Assembly (NCBI GenBank): GCA_910586535.1
Contig: CAJUHS010000033.1
Span: forward strand, 1-17,699
Direction: 5' to 3'
DNA: 17,699 nt
Origin: an uncultured Oscillospiraceae bacterium
GTDB taxonomy: Bacteria; Bacillota; Clostridia; Oscillospirales; Ruminococcaceae
A model generated the notes under the pieces. The model saw only the letters and a program-made list of their open reading frames with translations. It was not told where the DNA came from and did not search any database. The translations under genes and the position numbers were made by a program. Of the stretch, positions 5,019-12,155 are shown piece by piece (position 1 is the first letter of the stretch; each line of letters starts with the position of its first letter).

Positions 5019-7835
5019 TTGTCTGATGGAAGATACTCGGTCGACGACATTCTGAACGAATACTCGGACGATGAAAGCGGAAAATCCGCCGGCGCCGACA
5101 GCGATATAAATATTGACGACCTGATCGGCGGATTTGCCTCGGGCGATATGGACAGCGTGAAAAACTCTGTTAACGAAGCCGCGTACCGATCGGAAGAGGC
5201 TTTCGGGTCTGATTTCGACGAACTGCCGGAAGCTCACGAAGCCTGCGGCGGAGTCAGCGGCAGCATAAACGGCATAAACAATAAGGACAGCACAGTTCCG
5301 GACAACAGCTTTTCGAGCAAGTACGACAAGCTTTTTTCCGCAGTTACGGCAGTAAAGGAACGGGAAAACGACGTTCCCTATACACCCGTCCCGAAGCCGG
5401 ACAGATCGTTTTCCGAAAAATTTGAAGAGCCAGACCTTTACGGAGACAGCGGGGAAGGCGATGAAGAGGAAAAAGCAGGGATAGTCTCCCTTTTCAAAAG
5501 AAAAGGCGGAGCTAAAGCCGGTTCGCGGAAGTCTTTTCCGGAGCAGGGAAACAAAGGGCAGGAAGCCCCTATACAAAGCTTTTCGGCGAACTCTTCCAAA
5601 ACGGACGATCCCTTTGAAAAATATTCTTCTATAGGCAGCGGAAGTCTTGACGATATCCTCAGCGAATATTCGGAGAGCCGCAGAGGTTCCCTTAGGAATG
5701 AATCTTCACAGACCACCCAGCACAAAAGCATAACCGATTTTTTTACAAAGCTCGTTCCCAAGCCGGATAATTCCCAGCAGGGCGTTTCCGGAAACACCGA
5801 GCTGCTGGACGGCATGATAAAGGCGAAAAGAGAGCGCGTATCCCGCACTCAGCACGTTTCGCCGATAGAACGAAAATCCATTTCGGATATAGACCTCGAC
5901 CTGGACGGAAAGATACTGCCCGACACGGCGCAGCTGCCAGACACGGCGCAGCAGAACGAGCTGGAAAAGCTGAACGCTCTTAAGGAGCGCAGAAGCAGAA
6001 AAATAAAGGACTTCGTTCTTGTGGGCGACGAGGAGGACGTTCCCGAGGACGAGGAGGATATCGGAAACGAACCTGCAGTAATCGACGATTTCGAGAATTT
6101 CAGCGACGCGCCCTCCATTGCCCATGATATCGCCCAGCTCAAAGGCAGCCTGATACTGCGGCTGTTCGTTCTTATAATATGCTTTGCGGCAAGCCTGTAC
6201 ATTGCCTTTGCGAATGATACGCAGGCTCTGCCCATTATGGATCTGCTCAATAAAAGAGTGCAGACAAATACATACCTTTTTACAAACGCCGTTATAGGAT
6301 TGCTTGCGGCATTTTCAAGCTATACGGTGATATCCTGCGGACTGTCCAAGCTTATCTCGCTGAAAGCGGACTGCGACAGTCTCTGCGCTGTGTCGATTGT
6401 TTCGTCTATTGCTTCGGCAATGATAATGTTTGCAAACGGCAATCTTGTTAAGGGAAGCTATGTGCACGTCTATGTGCCGGTAGCGGTGGCTTCGCTGATG
6501 TTCAATACGCTGGGAAAGCTGTTCATTGTTAGCCGTACCCAAAGAAGCTTTCGCTTTGTTTCGGGAAGCGGAGACAAATATGCGGTATTTCCAGTTTCGG
6601 ATGATGAAACAGCCCAGAACTTTACAAGAGGTGCGCTGAACGACTTTCCAAAGCTGGCTGCAATGCGCAGAACAGAGCTTATTTCCGACTTTTTAAAGAC
6701 GTCTTACTCAAGCGACAGCGCCGACCGTTTCTGCCGCGTATTTGCGCCGATAGCTCTTGCAGCGGCGGCAGCCATCGGTCTTATAGCCGGCTTTTTGGGC
6801 AGAACGGAGCACGGCTCTTCGTCTCTGTTTATAGGCATTTCGGTATTTGTCGGAGTTGCCGCCATATGCGCGGGCTTTTCGGTAATGCTGGTGGTAAATC
6901 TTCCCATGCTTAGGGCTTCGGAAAAAAACGCAGAGCTTCAGGGCGTAGTGATAGGATACGACAGCGTGGAGGAATTTGCGGAAACGAACAGCGTCCTTAT
7001 CGACGCTGAACAGCTTTTCCCTGCGGGAAGCGTTAGGCTTTCGGCGATAAAGGTGTTTTCGGACACAAGGATAGACGAGGCTATAGTCGAGGCGGCAAGC
7101 CTTACCACACAGGCGGGAAGTATCCTGAAAAATATGTTTTACGACATAATCGCAGGAAAAACAGAGCTGCTGAATCCAGTTGAAAGCTATATTTTCGAGG
7201 ATTCCATGGGTCTGTGCGGCTGGATAAACAACAAAAGAGTGCTTCTCGGCAACCGGGAGCTTATGATGAATCACAGCATAGAGGGAGTGCCCCCTCTTAC
7301 AAAAGAAAAGGAGTATACCGAAAACGGAAGATACGCGGTATATCTTTCGATTTCCGGAGAGCTTTCGGCGATGTTCCTTGTGGAGATAATCCCCGCTATG
7401 GAAGTACGGAACGCGTTTCACGACCTGCAGAGAAACGAGGTGTATTCCATGATCCGCACGGTAGATTCCCTTGTGTCGATAAACCGTCTTTCGGAGCTGT
7501 TCGAGATATCCCCAGAATATCTGAAGCTGATACCTTTCCGCGTTCACGAACAGTTTGCAAAGACCACTGAATACTGTCTCAAGCAAAAGGCTGCCCTTGC
7601 CTGCTCGGGAAGATTTTCAGCGTTCACGTCCCTTATCCTGAGCTGCCGCCGCATGAAGACAACCATAGGCTTCGGTATAGGCTTGCAGGCGGTATCCATG
7701 CTGCTGGGCATACTTATATGCCTCGCCATGGTAGTAGTCGGAAGCTATCAGAAAATGTCGGTGTCCATGGAAATACTGTATAATTTCATTTTCACAGCAG
7801 TACTGGTAGTTTTCCAGATGTTCAGAAAAAACTGA
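5019..7835 (+). CDS. degenerate P1B-type ATPase-like membrane protein with long acidic N-terminus
   Basis: This 938-residue protein starts at TTG 5019, 9 bases after AGGAG. Residues 1-375 are acidic, serine-rich and probably disordered and cytoplasmic. A motif (V/L)DDIL(N/S)EYS appears at about 8-16 and again at 210-218. Helices at about 377-397, 415-441, 454-472 and 481-504 are followed by a soluble loop, helices at 574-594 and 601-631, a large cytoplasmic domain, and a closing pair at 881-908 and 920-936. This layout, VVNLPML (P629) where metal pumps have CPC, GYDSVEEFAETNSVLID before D662, and GWINNKRVLLGN (734-745) match a P1B ATPase. The catalytic signatures are absent: DKTGT reads DAEQL, TGD reads RTVD, and GDGxND reads CSGRFS. 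TGE is not seen in the A-domain position. I infer a non-transporting relative with an unknown, perhaps scaffold or sensor, role. Confidence 0.75.
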   Translation: MSDGRYSVDDILNEYSDDESGKSAGADSDINIDDLIGGFASGDMDSVKNSVNEAAYRSEEAFGSDFDELPEAHEACGGVSGSINGINNKDSTVPDNSFSSKYDKLFSAVTAVKERENDVPYTPVPKPDRSFSEKFEEPDLYGDSGEGDEEEKAGIVSLFKRKGGAKAGSRKSFPEQGNKGQEAPIQSFSANSSKTDDPFEKYSSIGSGSLDDILSEYSESRRGSLRNESSQTTQHKSITDFFTKLVPKPDNSQQGVSGNTELLDGMIKAKRERVSRTQHVSPIERKSISDIDLDLDGKILPDTAQLPDTAQQNELEKLNALKERRSRKIKDFVLVGDEEDVPEDEEDIGNEPAVIDDFENFSDAPSIAHDIAQLKGSLILRLFVLIICFAASLYIAFANDTQALPIMDLLNKRVQTNTYLFTNAVIGLLAAFSSYTVISCGLSKLISLKADCDSLCAVSIVSSIASAMIMFANGNLVKGSYVHVYVPVAVASLMFNTLGKLFIVSRTQRSFRFVSGSGDKYAVFPVSDDETAQNFTRGALNDFPKLAAMRRTELISDFLKTSYSSDSADRFCRVFAPIALAAAAAIGLIAGFLGRTEHGSSSLFIGISVFVGVAAICAGFSVMLVVNLPMLRASEKNAELQGVVIGYDSVEEFAETNSVLIDAEQLFPAGSVRLSAIKVFSDTRIDEAIVEAASLTTQAGSILKNMFYDIIAGKTELLNPVESYIFEDSMGLCGWINNKRVLLGNRELMMNHSIEGVPPLTKEKEYTENGRYAVYLSISGELSAMFLVEIIPAMEVRNAFHDLQRNEVYSMIRTVDSLVSINRLSELFEISPEYLKLIPFRVHEQFAKTTEYCLKQKAALACSGRFSAFTSLILSCRRMKTTIGFGIGLQAVSMLLGILICLAMVVVGSYQKMSVSMEILYNFIFTAVLVVFQMFRKN
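5916..5951 (+). repeat. in-frame 18-bp tandem duplication
   Basis: CTGCC(C/A)GACACGGCGCAG occurs twice back to back (5916-5933 and 5934-5951), differing at one base. It adds a second LPDTAQ to the disordered N-terminal segment of the pseudo-ATPase-like protein. It is probably recent and tolerated because the region is unstructured. Confidence 0.85.
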
Positions 7836-7860
7836 AATGTATGAAAAGGGACAGATAAAT

Positions 7861-9210
7861 ATGGAAACAAGCAAAAGGTCTTTTAAGGAAATAATTACCG
7901 GCGAAAAATTTTATTTTTTCTATATAGCAGCTGTTATCGCGCTTCTGCCGCTGGGTGAATTGGTTTCAGAGCTTTTCTGGGGCGAGCAGTTTGTGAGCCA
8001 GCCCCGCGTTCTTGCTCTGTTCGGCGGGGCTGGACTCGCTTCGGTAATCGTATTTTTTCTTGACGGGGCAAAGACTCCTCGGTTCTATCCTACGGATATT
8101 TTTTATGTGAGCCTTATTTTCTTCGCCTCGGTCTCGCTGATCTTTACAAAAAATATCCTTTTCGGCACAGGAGGCGGCGGAGAATGGCTGATACATTACG
8201 CGGCATATTTCAGCCTGATGTTTGCGGGAACTATGATAGAGGACATCGGTCTCAGAAAAAAAATACTGTACGTATTAGCGGCGGCCGCCGTACTAAACTG
8301 CATTATAGCCGTTTTTCAAAGCTTCGGTCTGCGCATAATGGACTGCGCGTCCTCGACGGAATACCATAACGCTACGAACGCAGCGTTCGGACTTACGCTG
8401 AACTGCAATTATTTTGCAGGGCTGTGTACGCTTTTTATCGGACTTAGCGCGGGAGCCTTTATTTTTGCCGCCGATAAAAAAGCAAAGCTTCTTTCACTGG
8501 CGCTGTACGCCCTTTGCTTTTACAGTGCGATTGCCACAACCGCAAGGATAGCGTGGCTCGGAACTCTCGGCGTGCTGTTTTTTTATGTAATATCCTTTAT
8601 TGTAATGAACGTAAAAAAATACGATAAAATCAGGCTTAAAAATCATTGGCAGCGGCTTGGGGTAATCGCTGCAGTCTCGGCGGCTATATTTGTTTACTTT
8701 GCAGTATTCACTGACACAATAAGTCAAAGTATGTTAGAAATGTTTACTGACCTCAACGGTGACTTTGAGGATTTTGGCAGCAAAAGAGGCTATATATGGA
8801 AATATGCCTTTGAGGCAGTACCGAAAAACTGGCTTACCGGAGTGGGACTGGATAACTTCCATTATGTGTTCACCTCAAACCCTCACTGGGATCATGCTCA
8901 CGACGCCCCCAGAGCCCATAACGAATATATACAGACCCTTGTTACCCAAGGAATACCGGCGGCGGTAAATTATATAGCCCTGCTGGTCTATGCCTGCGTT
9001 GTTGGGGTAAGAACCGTGATAAATACAAAAGACGGTGAAAAGAGAAGCCTTGCATGGATACTTCTCGGAATGTTTGCGGGCTATGCGGCGCAGGCGCTGG
9101 TAAACAGCAGCGTTGTGGACGTAGCTCCCTATTTCTGGATAACGCTGGGCATGACAATGCCCAAAAGCGAGCAAAAGATACTGCGGCTTAAAGAAAAAAC
9201 CGTAAAGTGA
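7861..9210 (+). CDS. O-antigen ligase/polymerase-like membrane protein (Wzy_C family)
   Basis: This 449-residue polytopic membrane protein has roughly ten to twelve hydrophobic helices. A large extracytoplasmic loop between the later helices carries the family-typical segment GVGLDNFHYVF, and then HDAPRAHNEYIQTLVTQGIP with H353, N354 and E355. This pattern defines Wzy_C/WaaL-like proteins, which transfer or polymerise lipid-linked glycans on the outer face of the membrane. In a Gram-positive host the acceptor could be an exopolysaccharide, a wall polymer or a protein; nothing here decides. ATG 7861 is preferred because AAAAGGG lies 10 bases upstream, whereas ATG 7837, two bases after the previous stop, lacks a good site. 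It follows the pseudo-ATPase-like gene by 25 bp and so is probably co-transcribed. No other glycan-assembly genes are in the window. Confidence 0.82.
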   Translation: METSKRSFKEIITGEKFYFFYIAAVIALLPLGELVSELFWGEQFVSQPRVLALFGGAGLASVIVFFLDGAKTPRFYPTDIFYVSLIFFASVSLIFTKNILFGTGGGGEWLIHYAAYFSLMFAGTMIEDIGLRKKILYVLAAAAVLNCIIAVFQSFGLRIMDCASSTEYHNATNAAFGLTLNCNYFAGLCTLFIGLSAGAFIFAADKKAKLLSLALYALCFYSAIATTARIAWLGTLGVLFFYVISFIVMNVKKYDKIRLKNHWQRLGVIAAVSAAIFVYFAVFTDTISQSMLEMFTDLNGDFEDFGSKRGYIWKYAFEAVPKNWLTGVGLDNFHYVFTSNPHWDHAHDAPRAHNEYIQTLVTQGIPAAVNYIALLVYACVVGVRTVINTKDGEKRSLAWILLGMFAGYAAQALVNSSVVDVAPYFWITLGMTMPKSEQKILRLKEKTVK

Positions 9211-9223
9211 AAAGAGAATAAAC

Positions 9224-9281
9224 AGTATAAAAGCGGCGTTTTTCGGGAAATATTTTTTCCGGAACGCTGTTTTTTTATACT
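9224..9281. terminator. long hairpin terminator after the Wzy_C-like gene
   Basis: AGTATAAAA (9224-9232) pairs with TTTTATACT (9273-9281), and inside these GCGTT pairs with AACGC (9263-9267) and CGG with CCG. A T run at 9270-9277 follows the inner stem, and the complementary A run on the left makes it potentially bidirectional. It closes the rlmB operon. Confidence 0.75.
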
Positions 9282-9365
9282 TAAAAGACAGCGTTAACCG
9301 CAGATAAGCATTAAGCTGTGCATATCCGTCAAAATGTTTATTCGGCAAAAATCCGCATAAAATAG

Positions 9366-9394
9366 TTGCAGGACAAACAAAAATATGGTATAAT
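9366..9394 (+). promoter_or_regulatory. promoter of glycogen phosphorylase gene
   Basis: TTGCAG (9366-9371), a 17-base spacer and TATAAT (9389-9394) with TGG as an extended -10. The transcript would start near 9401, about 30 bases before the ATG at 9432. The leader is short, with no room for a riboswitch. Confidence 0.75.
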
Positions 9395-9431
9395 TATTCA
9401 GGATTATTTTTTGAAAAGGACGGTAAGCTTT

Positions 9432-11786
9432 ATGAACAAAGAACAGTTTCTGGCAAAAATAAACGAAAACCTCCGAATTGACGGCAGGACGGATATTTCA
9501 CACGCGGCTCCGAAACAGCTCCACAATGCGCTTTCAAGAGCGGTAATGGACGATATTATACCCATGTGGGATAAAACCGAGGAACGCCATAACGAAAAGC
9601 GCAGAGCGTACTACCTCTCCGCAGAGTTCCTTATGGGACGGGCTGTTTTCAATAATCTTTACTGTGCCGGGCTTCTTGACGAAGCTAAGGAAATTTTAGC
9701 GGATCAGGGCGTTGACATTACCTGCCTTGAAGATATAGAGGACGCGGCACTTGGAAACGGCGGCTTGGGACGTCTTGCGGCGTGTTTTCTCGACTCGGCG
9801 GCGGCTCACGACATACCGCTCAACGGCTACGGAATAAGATACCGCTACGGTCTGTTCAAGCAGTCTATCGGAAACGGCTTTCAGCAGGAAAAAGCAGACG
9901 CTTGGCTGGACTACGGCGACGCATGGAGCGTAAGAACCGAAAGCGACGCAGTACAGATAGATTTTGCCGACCAGTCTGTAATAGCTGTGCCCTATGATAT
10001 ACCCATAATAGGCTACGGCGGAAAGGCTGTGAATACCCTCCGTCTGTGGCAGAGCGAGCCGCTCAGGGGCTTTGATTTCGGCAAATTCGACAATCAGGAC
10101 TACATGGGCGCAAGCGAGGAGAAAATTCTCGCCGAAGCCGTTTCAGACGTTCTGTACCCAAACGACAACACTGAAAATGGTCTGCGGCTCCGTTTGAAGC
10201 AGCAGTATTTCTTTGTGTCCGCTTCCGTTCAGGACATTATCCGCCGCTACAAGAAAACCCACGGAGACGACTTCTCCAAATTTGCGGAATGCTATGCGCT
10301 CCAGCTCAACGACACCCACCCCACCGTTGCAATACCCGAGCTTATCAGGATATTCATGTTCAAAGAGGGTATGTCCTTCGGCGAGGCGTTCGATATCGTA
10401 CAAAAGACCTGCAACTATACGAACCATACCGTTATGGGCGAGGCTCTGGAAAAATGGGGCGCAGGTCTGTTCAGAAGCGTTATACCCACTCTTTACGAGA
10501 TCGTACTGATGATAGACGCGCACCTTGTTAAGTACCTTAAATCAATTGGTCAGACTGAAGATCAAATAGCAGAAAAGCGCATCTTTGACGGAGAACGTAT
10601 CCACATGGCGAGAATGGCTATATTTGCCTCATCTCATACAAACGGCGTTGCCCAGCTCCACACGGACATTCTCAAGAACGACGTTTTAAAGGGCTGGTAC
10701 GAGATATTCCCCGAGCGTTTCCAGAATAAGACAAACGGCATTACCCCCCGCCGCTGGCTGGGTCTCTGCAATCCCGAGCTGTCCTCCCTTATCACCGAAA
10801 AGATCGGGGACGGCTGGCAGACCGAGCTTGACAGGCTCTCCGGACTGAAAAAATTTGTGGACGACGGAAACACCATTCGCCGCTTTATGGATATCAAGCA
10901 TGAAAAGAAAGTACAGCTTTGCGACTACATCAAAAAGCACGAGGGCGTTGATCTGAACCCCGACTGGGTGTTCGACATTCAGGTAAAGCGTCTCCACGAA
11001 TACAAGAGACAGCTTCTTAACGCGTTCTCGGTAGTCGATCTGTACTTCCAGATAAAGGAGAACAAGCTTCCCGATTTGCAGCCTGCCTGCTTTATCTTCG
11101 GAGCGAAAGCCGCTCCTGCGTACCGCCGCGCAAAGGGTATCATCAAATATATCAACGAGGTCGCCAAGCTTGTGAACAACGATCCTCAGACAAAGGATAA
11201 GCTGAAAGTTCTATTTGTTCAGAACTACAACGTTTCCTATGCGGAGAAGCTTATCCCCGCCGCCGACATTTCCGAGCAGATATCCACCGCGGGACTTGAA
11301 GCCAGCGGCACAGGCAACATGAAATTCATGCTCAACGGCGCGGTAACTTTGGGTACCTATGACGGAGCAAACGTAGAAATAGTGGAAGAAGCCGGCTGGG
11401 AGAACGAGTATATCTTCGGAGCAAGAGTTGAAGAAATCGAAAAGATCAAACCCAATTACCGCCCGAAAGAAAAGATATACTACACCAACGACCGTGTTAA
11501 GAGAGTTATAAACACCCTTGTTGACGGTACATTCAACGACGGCGACACCGGAATGTTCGGCGAGCTTTACAACTCACTCATCAACGGCACAAGCTGGCAT
11601 AAGCCCGACAACTACTTCCTGCTTGCGGACTTGGAAGGCTATGTGGATACCAAGCTCCGCGCCCTGTACGACTACAAGAACCGCGAGGTGTTCTCCAAGA
11701 AGTGCTGGATGAACGTTGCGTGCAGCGGAAAGTTCAGCTCCGACAGAACCGTGAAGCAGTATGCCGAGGAACTATGGAAATTGTAA
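9432..11786 (+). CDS. glgP: glycogen/starch/maltodextrin phosphorylase
   Basis: This cytoplasmic 784-residue GT35 enzyme releases glucose-1-phosphate from alpha-1,4-glucan ends by phosphorolysis, using pyridoxal phosphate. The diagnostic segments are YYLSAEFLMGR (60-70), LGNGGLGRLAACFLDS, the C-terminal GT-B half with VFDIQVKRLHEYKRQLLN, and the cofactor site EASGTGNMKFMLNGA with the Schiff-base lysine at K631. The length is slightly below typical bacterial members (about 800-840), and the allosteric N-terminal extension of animal enzymes is absent. ATG 9432 is chosen because AAAAGGA lies 11 bases upstream and the promoter -10 lies at 9389-9394; an upstream in-frame TTG falls on the -35 element. 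It is a single-gene unit with no other glycogen genes adjacent. Sequence alone does not separate glycogen from maltodextrin preference. Confidence 0.96.
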   Translation: MNKEQFLAKINENLRIDGRTDISHAAPKQLHNALSRAVMDDIIPMWDKTEERHNEKRRAYYLSAEFLMGRAVFNNLYCAGLLDEAKEILADQGVDITCLEDIEDAALGNGGLGRLAACFLDSAAAHDIPLNGYGIRYRYGLFKQSIGNGFQQEKADAWLDYGDAWSVRTESDAVQIDFADQSVIAVPYDIPIIGYGGKAVNTLRLWQSEPLRGFDFGKFDNQDYMGASEEKILAEAVSDVLYPNDNTENGLRLRLKQQYFFVSASVQDIIRRYKKTHGDDFSKFAECYALQLNDTHPTVAIPELIRIFMFKEGMSFGEAFDIVQKTCNYTNHTVMGEALEKWGAGLFRSVIPTLYEIVLMIDAHLVKYLKSIGQTEDQIAEKRIFDGERIHMARMAIFASSHTNGVAQLHTDILKNDVLKGWYEIFPERFQNKTNGITPRRWLGLCNPELSSLITEKIGDGWQTELDRLSGLKKFVDDGNTIRRFMDIKHEKKVQLCDYIKKHEGVDLNPDWVFDIQVKRLHEYKRQLLNAFSVVDLYFQIKENKLPDLQPACFIFGAKAAPAYRRAKGIIKYINEVAKLVNNDPQTKDKLKVLFVQNYNVSYAEKLIPAADISEQISTAGLEASGTGNMKFMLNGAVTLGTYDGANVEIVEEAGWENEYIFGARVEEIEKIKPNYRPKEKIYYTNDRVKRVINTLVDGTFNDGDTGMFGELYNSLINGTSWHKPDNYFLLADLEGYVDTKLRALYDYKNREVFSKKCWMNVACSGKFSSDRTVKQYAEELWKL

Positions 11787-11797
11787 GCCACAGTAGA

Positions 11798-11841
11798 ACA
11801 GTGACAAGCCCCCGCCCTACAGGCTGCTTACTGTAATTTTT
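11798..11841 (+). terminator. probable terminator after glgP
   Basis: ACAGT (11798-11802) pairs with ACTGT (11830-11834), with a possible inner AAGCC against GGCT pairing. Five T residues follow at 11837-11841. The stem is interrupted and the T run short, so efficiency is uncertain. Confidence 0.45.
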
Positions 11842-11879
11842 GCGAAAATTTATTTTTATAAAAAATATTGAAAAAATAC

Positions 11880-11908
11880 TTGACAAAATGATTTTTTTGT
11901 ATTATCAT
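11880..11908 (+). promoter_or_regulatory. promoter of the hflX leader
   Basis: TTGACA (11880-11885) is a perfect -35. TATCAT (11903-11908) follows after 17 bases. Transcription would begin near 11915, giving a leader of about 240 nt before the hflX start codon. Confidence 0.75.
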
Positions 11909-11962
11909 TAGCTTGTGTTCTTTTTAAAGGACTAAAAATTTACCGAAAGCGAGGCGGACAAA

Positions 11963-12037
11963 GTGTATATTTTCGTATCTTTCAACCCACATATGTACTA
12001 TGGAGTCTGTCTGCAAAATAGGTTCGGACGCGCGTAA
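11963..12037 (+). CDS. 24-codon leader peptide upstream of hflX
   Basis: GTG 11963 follows GAGG (11951-11954) by 8 bases and opens a 24-codon frame ending at TAA 12035-12037. The peptide begins MYIFVSFNPHMYYG and ends RFGRA. Residues 3-5 (IFV) resemble the nascent-chain arrest segment IFVI of the ErmC leader peptide, which pauses ribosomes when a macrolide is bound (established for erm, inferred here). The ORF lies wholly between a strong promoter and an intrinsic terminator, the usual position of a translated attenuator leader. Its last codons overlap the 5' arm of the 12028-12052 hairpin. No homologue is known to me, and with only 24 codons a chance ORF cannot be excluded. The good ribosome binding site and its consistent position argue for translation. 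Confidence 0.6.
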   Translation: MYIFVSFNPHMYYGVCLQNRFGRA

Positions 12038-12075
12038 CCAAACGTAGCGCGTGACAATTTATATGCAATTAAGGT

Positions 12076-12113
12076 CTCCGTAAGCGGCGCTGCGCCGTAC
12101 GGAGGCTTTTTTT
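12076..12113 (+). terminator. intrinsic terminator inside the hflX leader
   Basis: CTCCGTA (12076-12082) pairs with TACGGAG (12098-12104), and CGGC (12085-12088) pairs with GCCG (12094-12097). Seven T residues follow at 12107-12113. It ends 42 bases before the hflX start and after the leader ORF, so it must be bypassed for hflX expression from the 11880 promoter. Confidence 0.85.
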
Positions 12114-12155
12114 GCCTGTAAGAACCTTTTGGCAGACATTAAGGAGGTATCATTT

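Larger units (their letters stand above)
11943..12113 (+). promoter_or_regulatory. leader-peptide transcription attenuator of hflX
   Basis: The 5' leader can adopt competing folds. Fold 1: CCGAA (11943-11947) with TTCGG (12023-12027), then 11949-11959 with 12005-12014 (hiding the leader-ORF ribosome binding site), then GTGTATAT (11963-11970) with ATATGTAC (11991-11998); a second hairpin ACGCGC (12028-12033) with GCGCGT (12047-12052); and an intrinsic terminator. Fold 2: TATGGAG (11999-12005) pairs with CTCCGTA (12076-12082), the terminator's 5' arm, extending to CT (12007-12008) with GG across one mismatch. A ribosome paused early in the leader ORF would break Fold 1 and favour Fold 2, allowing readthrough. 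Pairings are seen in sequence; the mechanism is inferred. Confidence 0.6.

Noticed and set aside
6708..7586. 292-codon minus-strand open frame inside the pseudo-ATPase-like gene
   Set aside because: It has a cysteine, arginine and tyrosine-rich random composition and no ribosome binding site. The plus-strand frame shows coherent membrane helices and domain motifs.
7837..7860. ATG 7837 as start of the Wzy_C-like gene
   Set aside because: There is no Shine-Dalgarno sequence upstream. ATG 7861 has AAAAGGG at a proper distance.
11909..12113. 6S RNA, T-box or riboswitch in the hflX leader
   Set aside because: There is no T-box antiterminator sequence (UGGNACC), no riboswitch core that I recognise, and no 5'/3' closing stem of 6S type. 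The leader ORF with a competing antiterminator explains the structure better, though a covariance-model search would be decisive.
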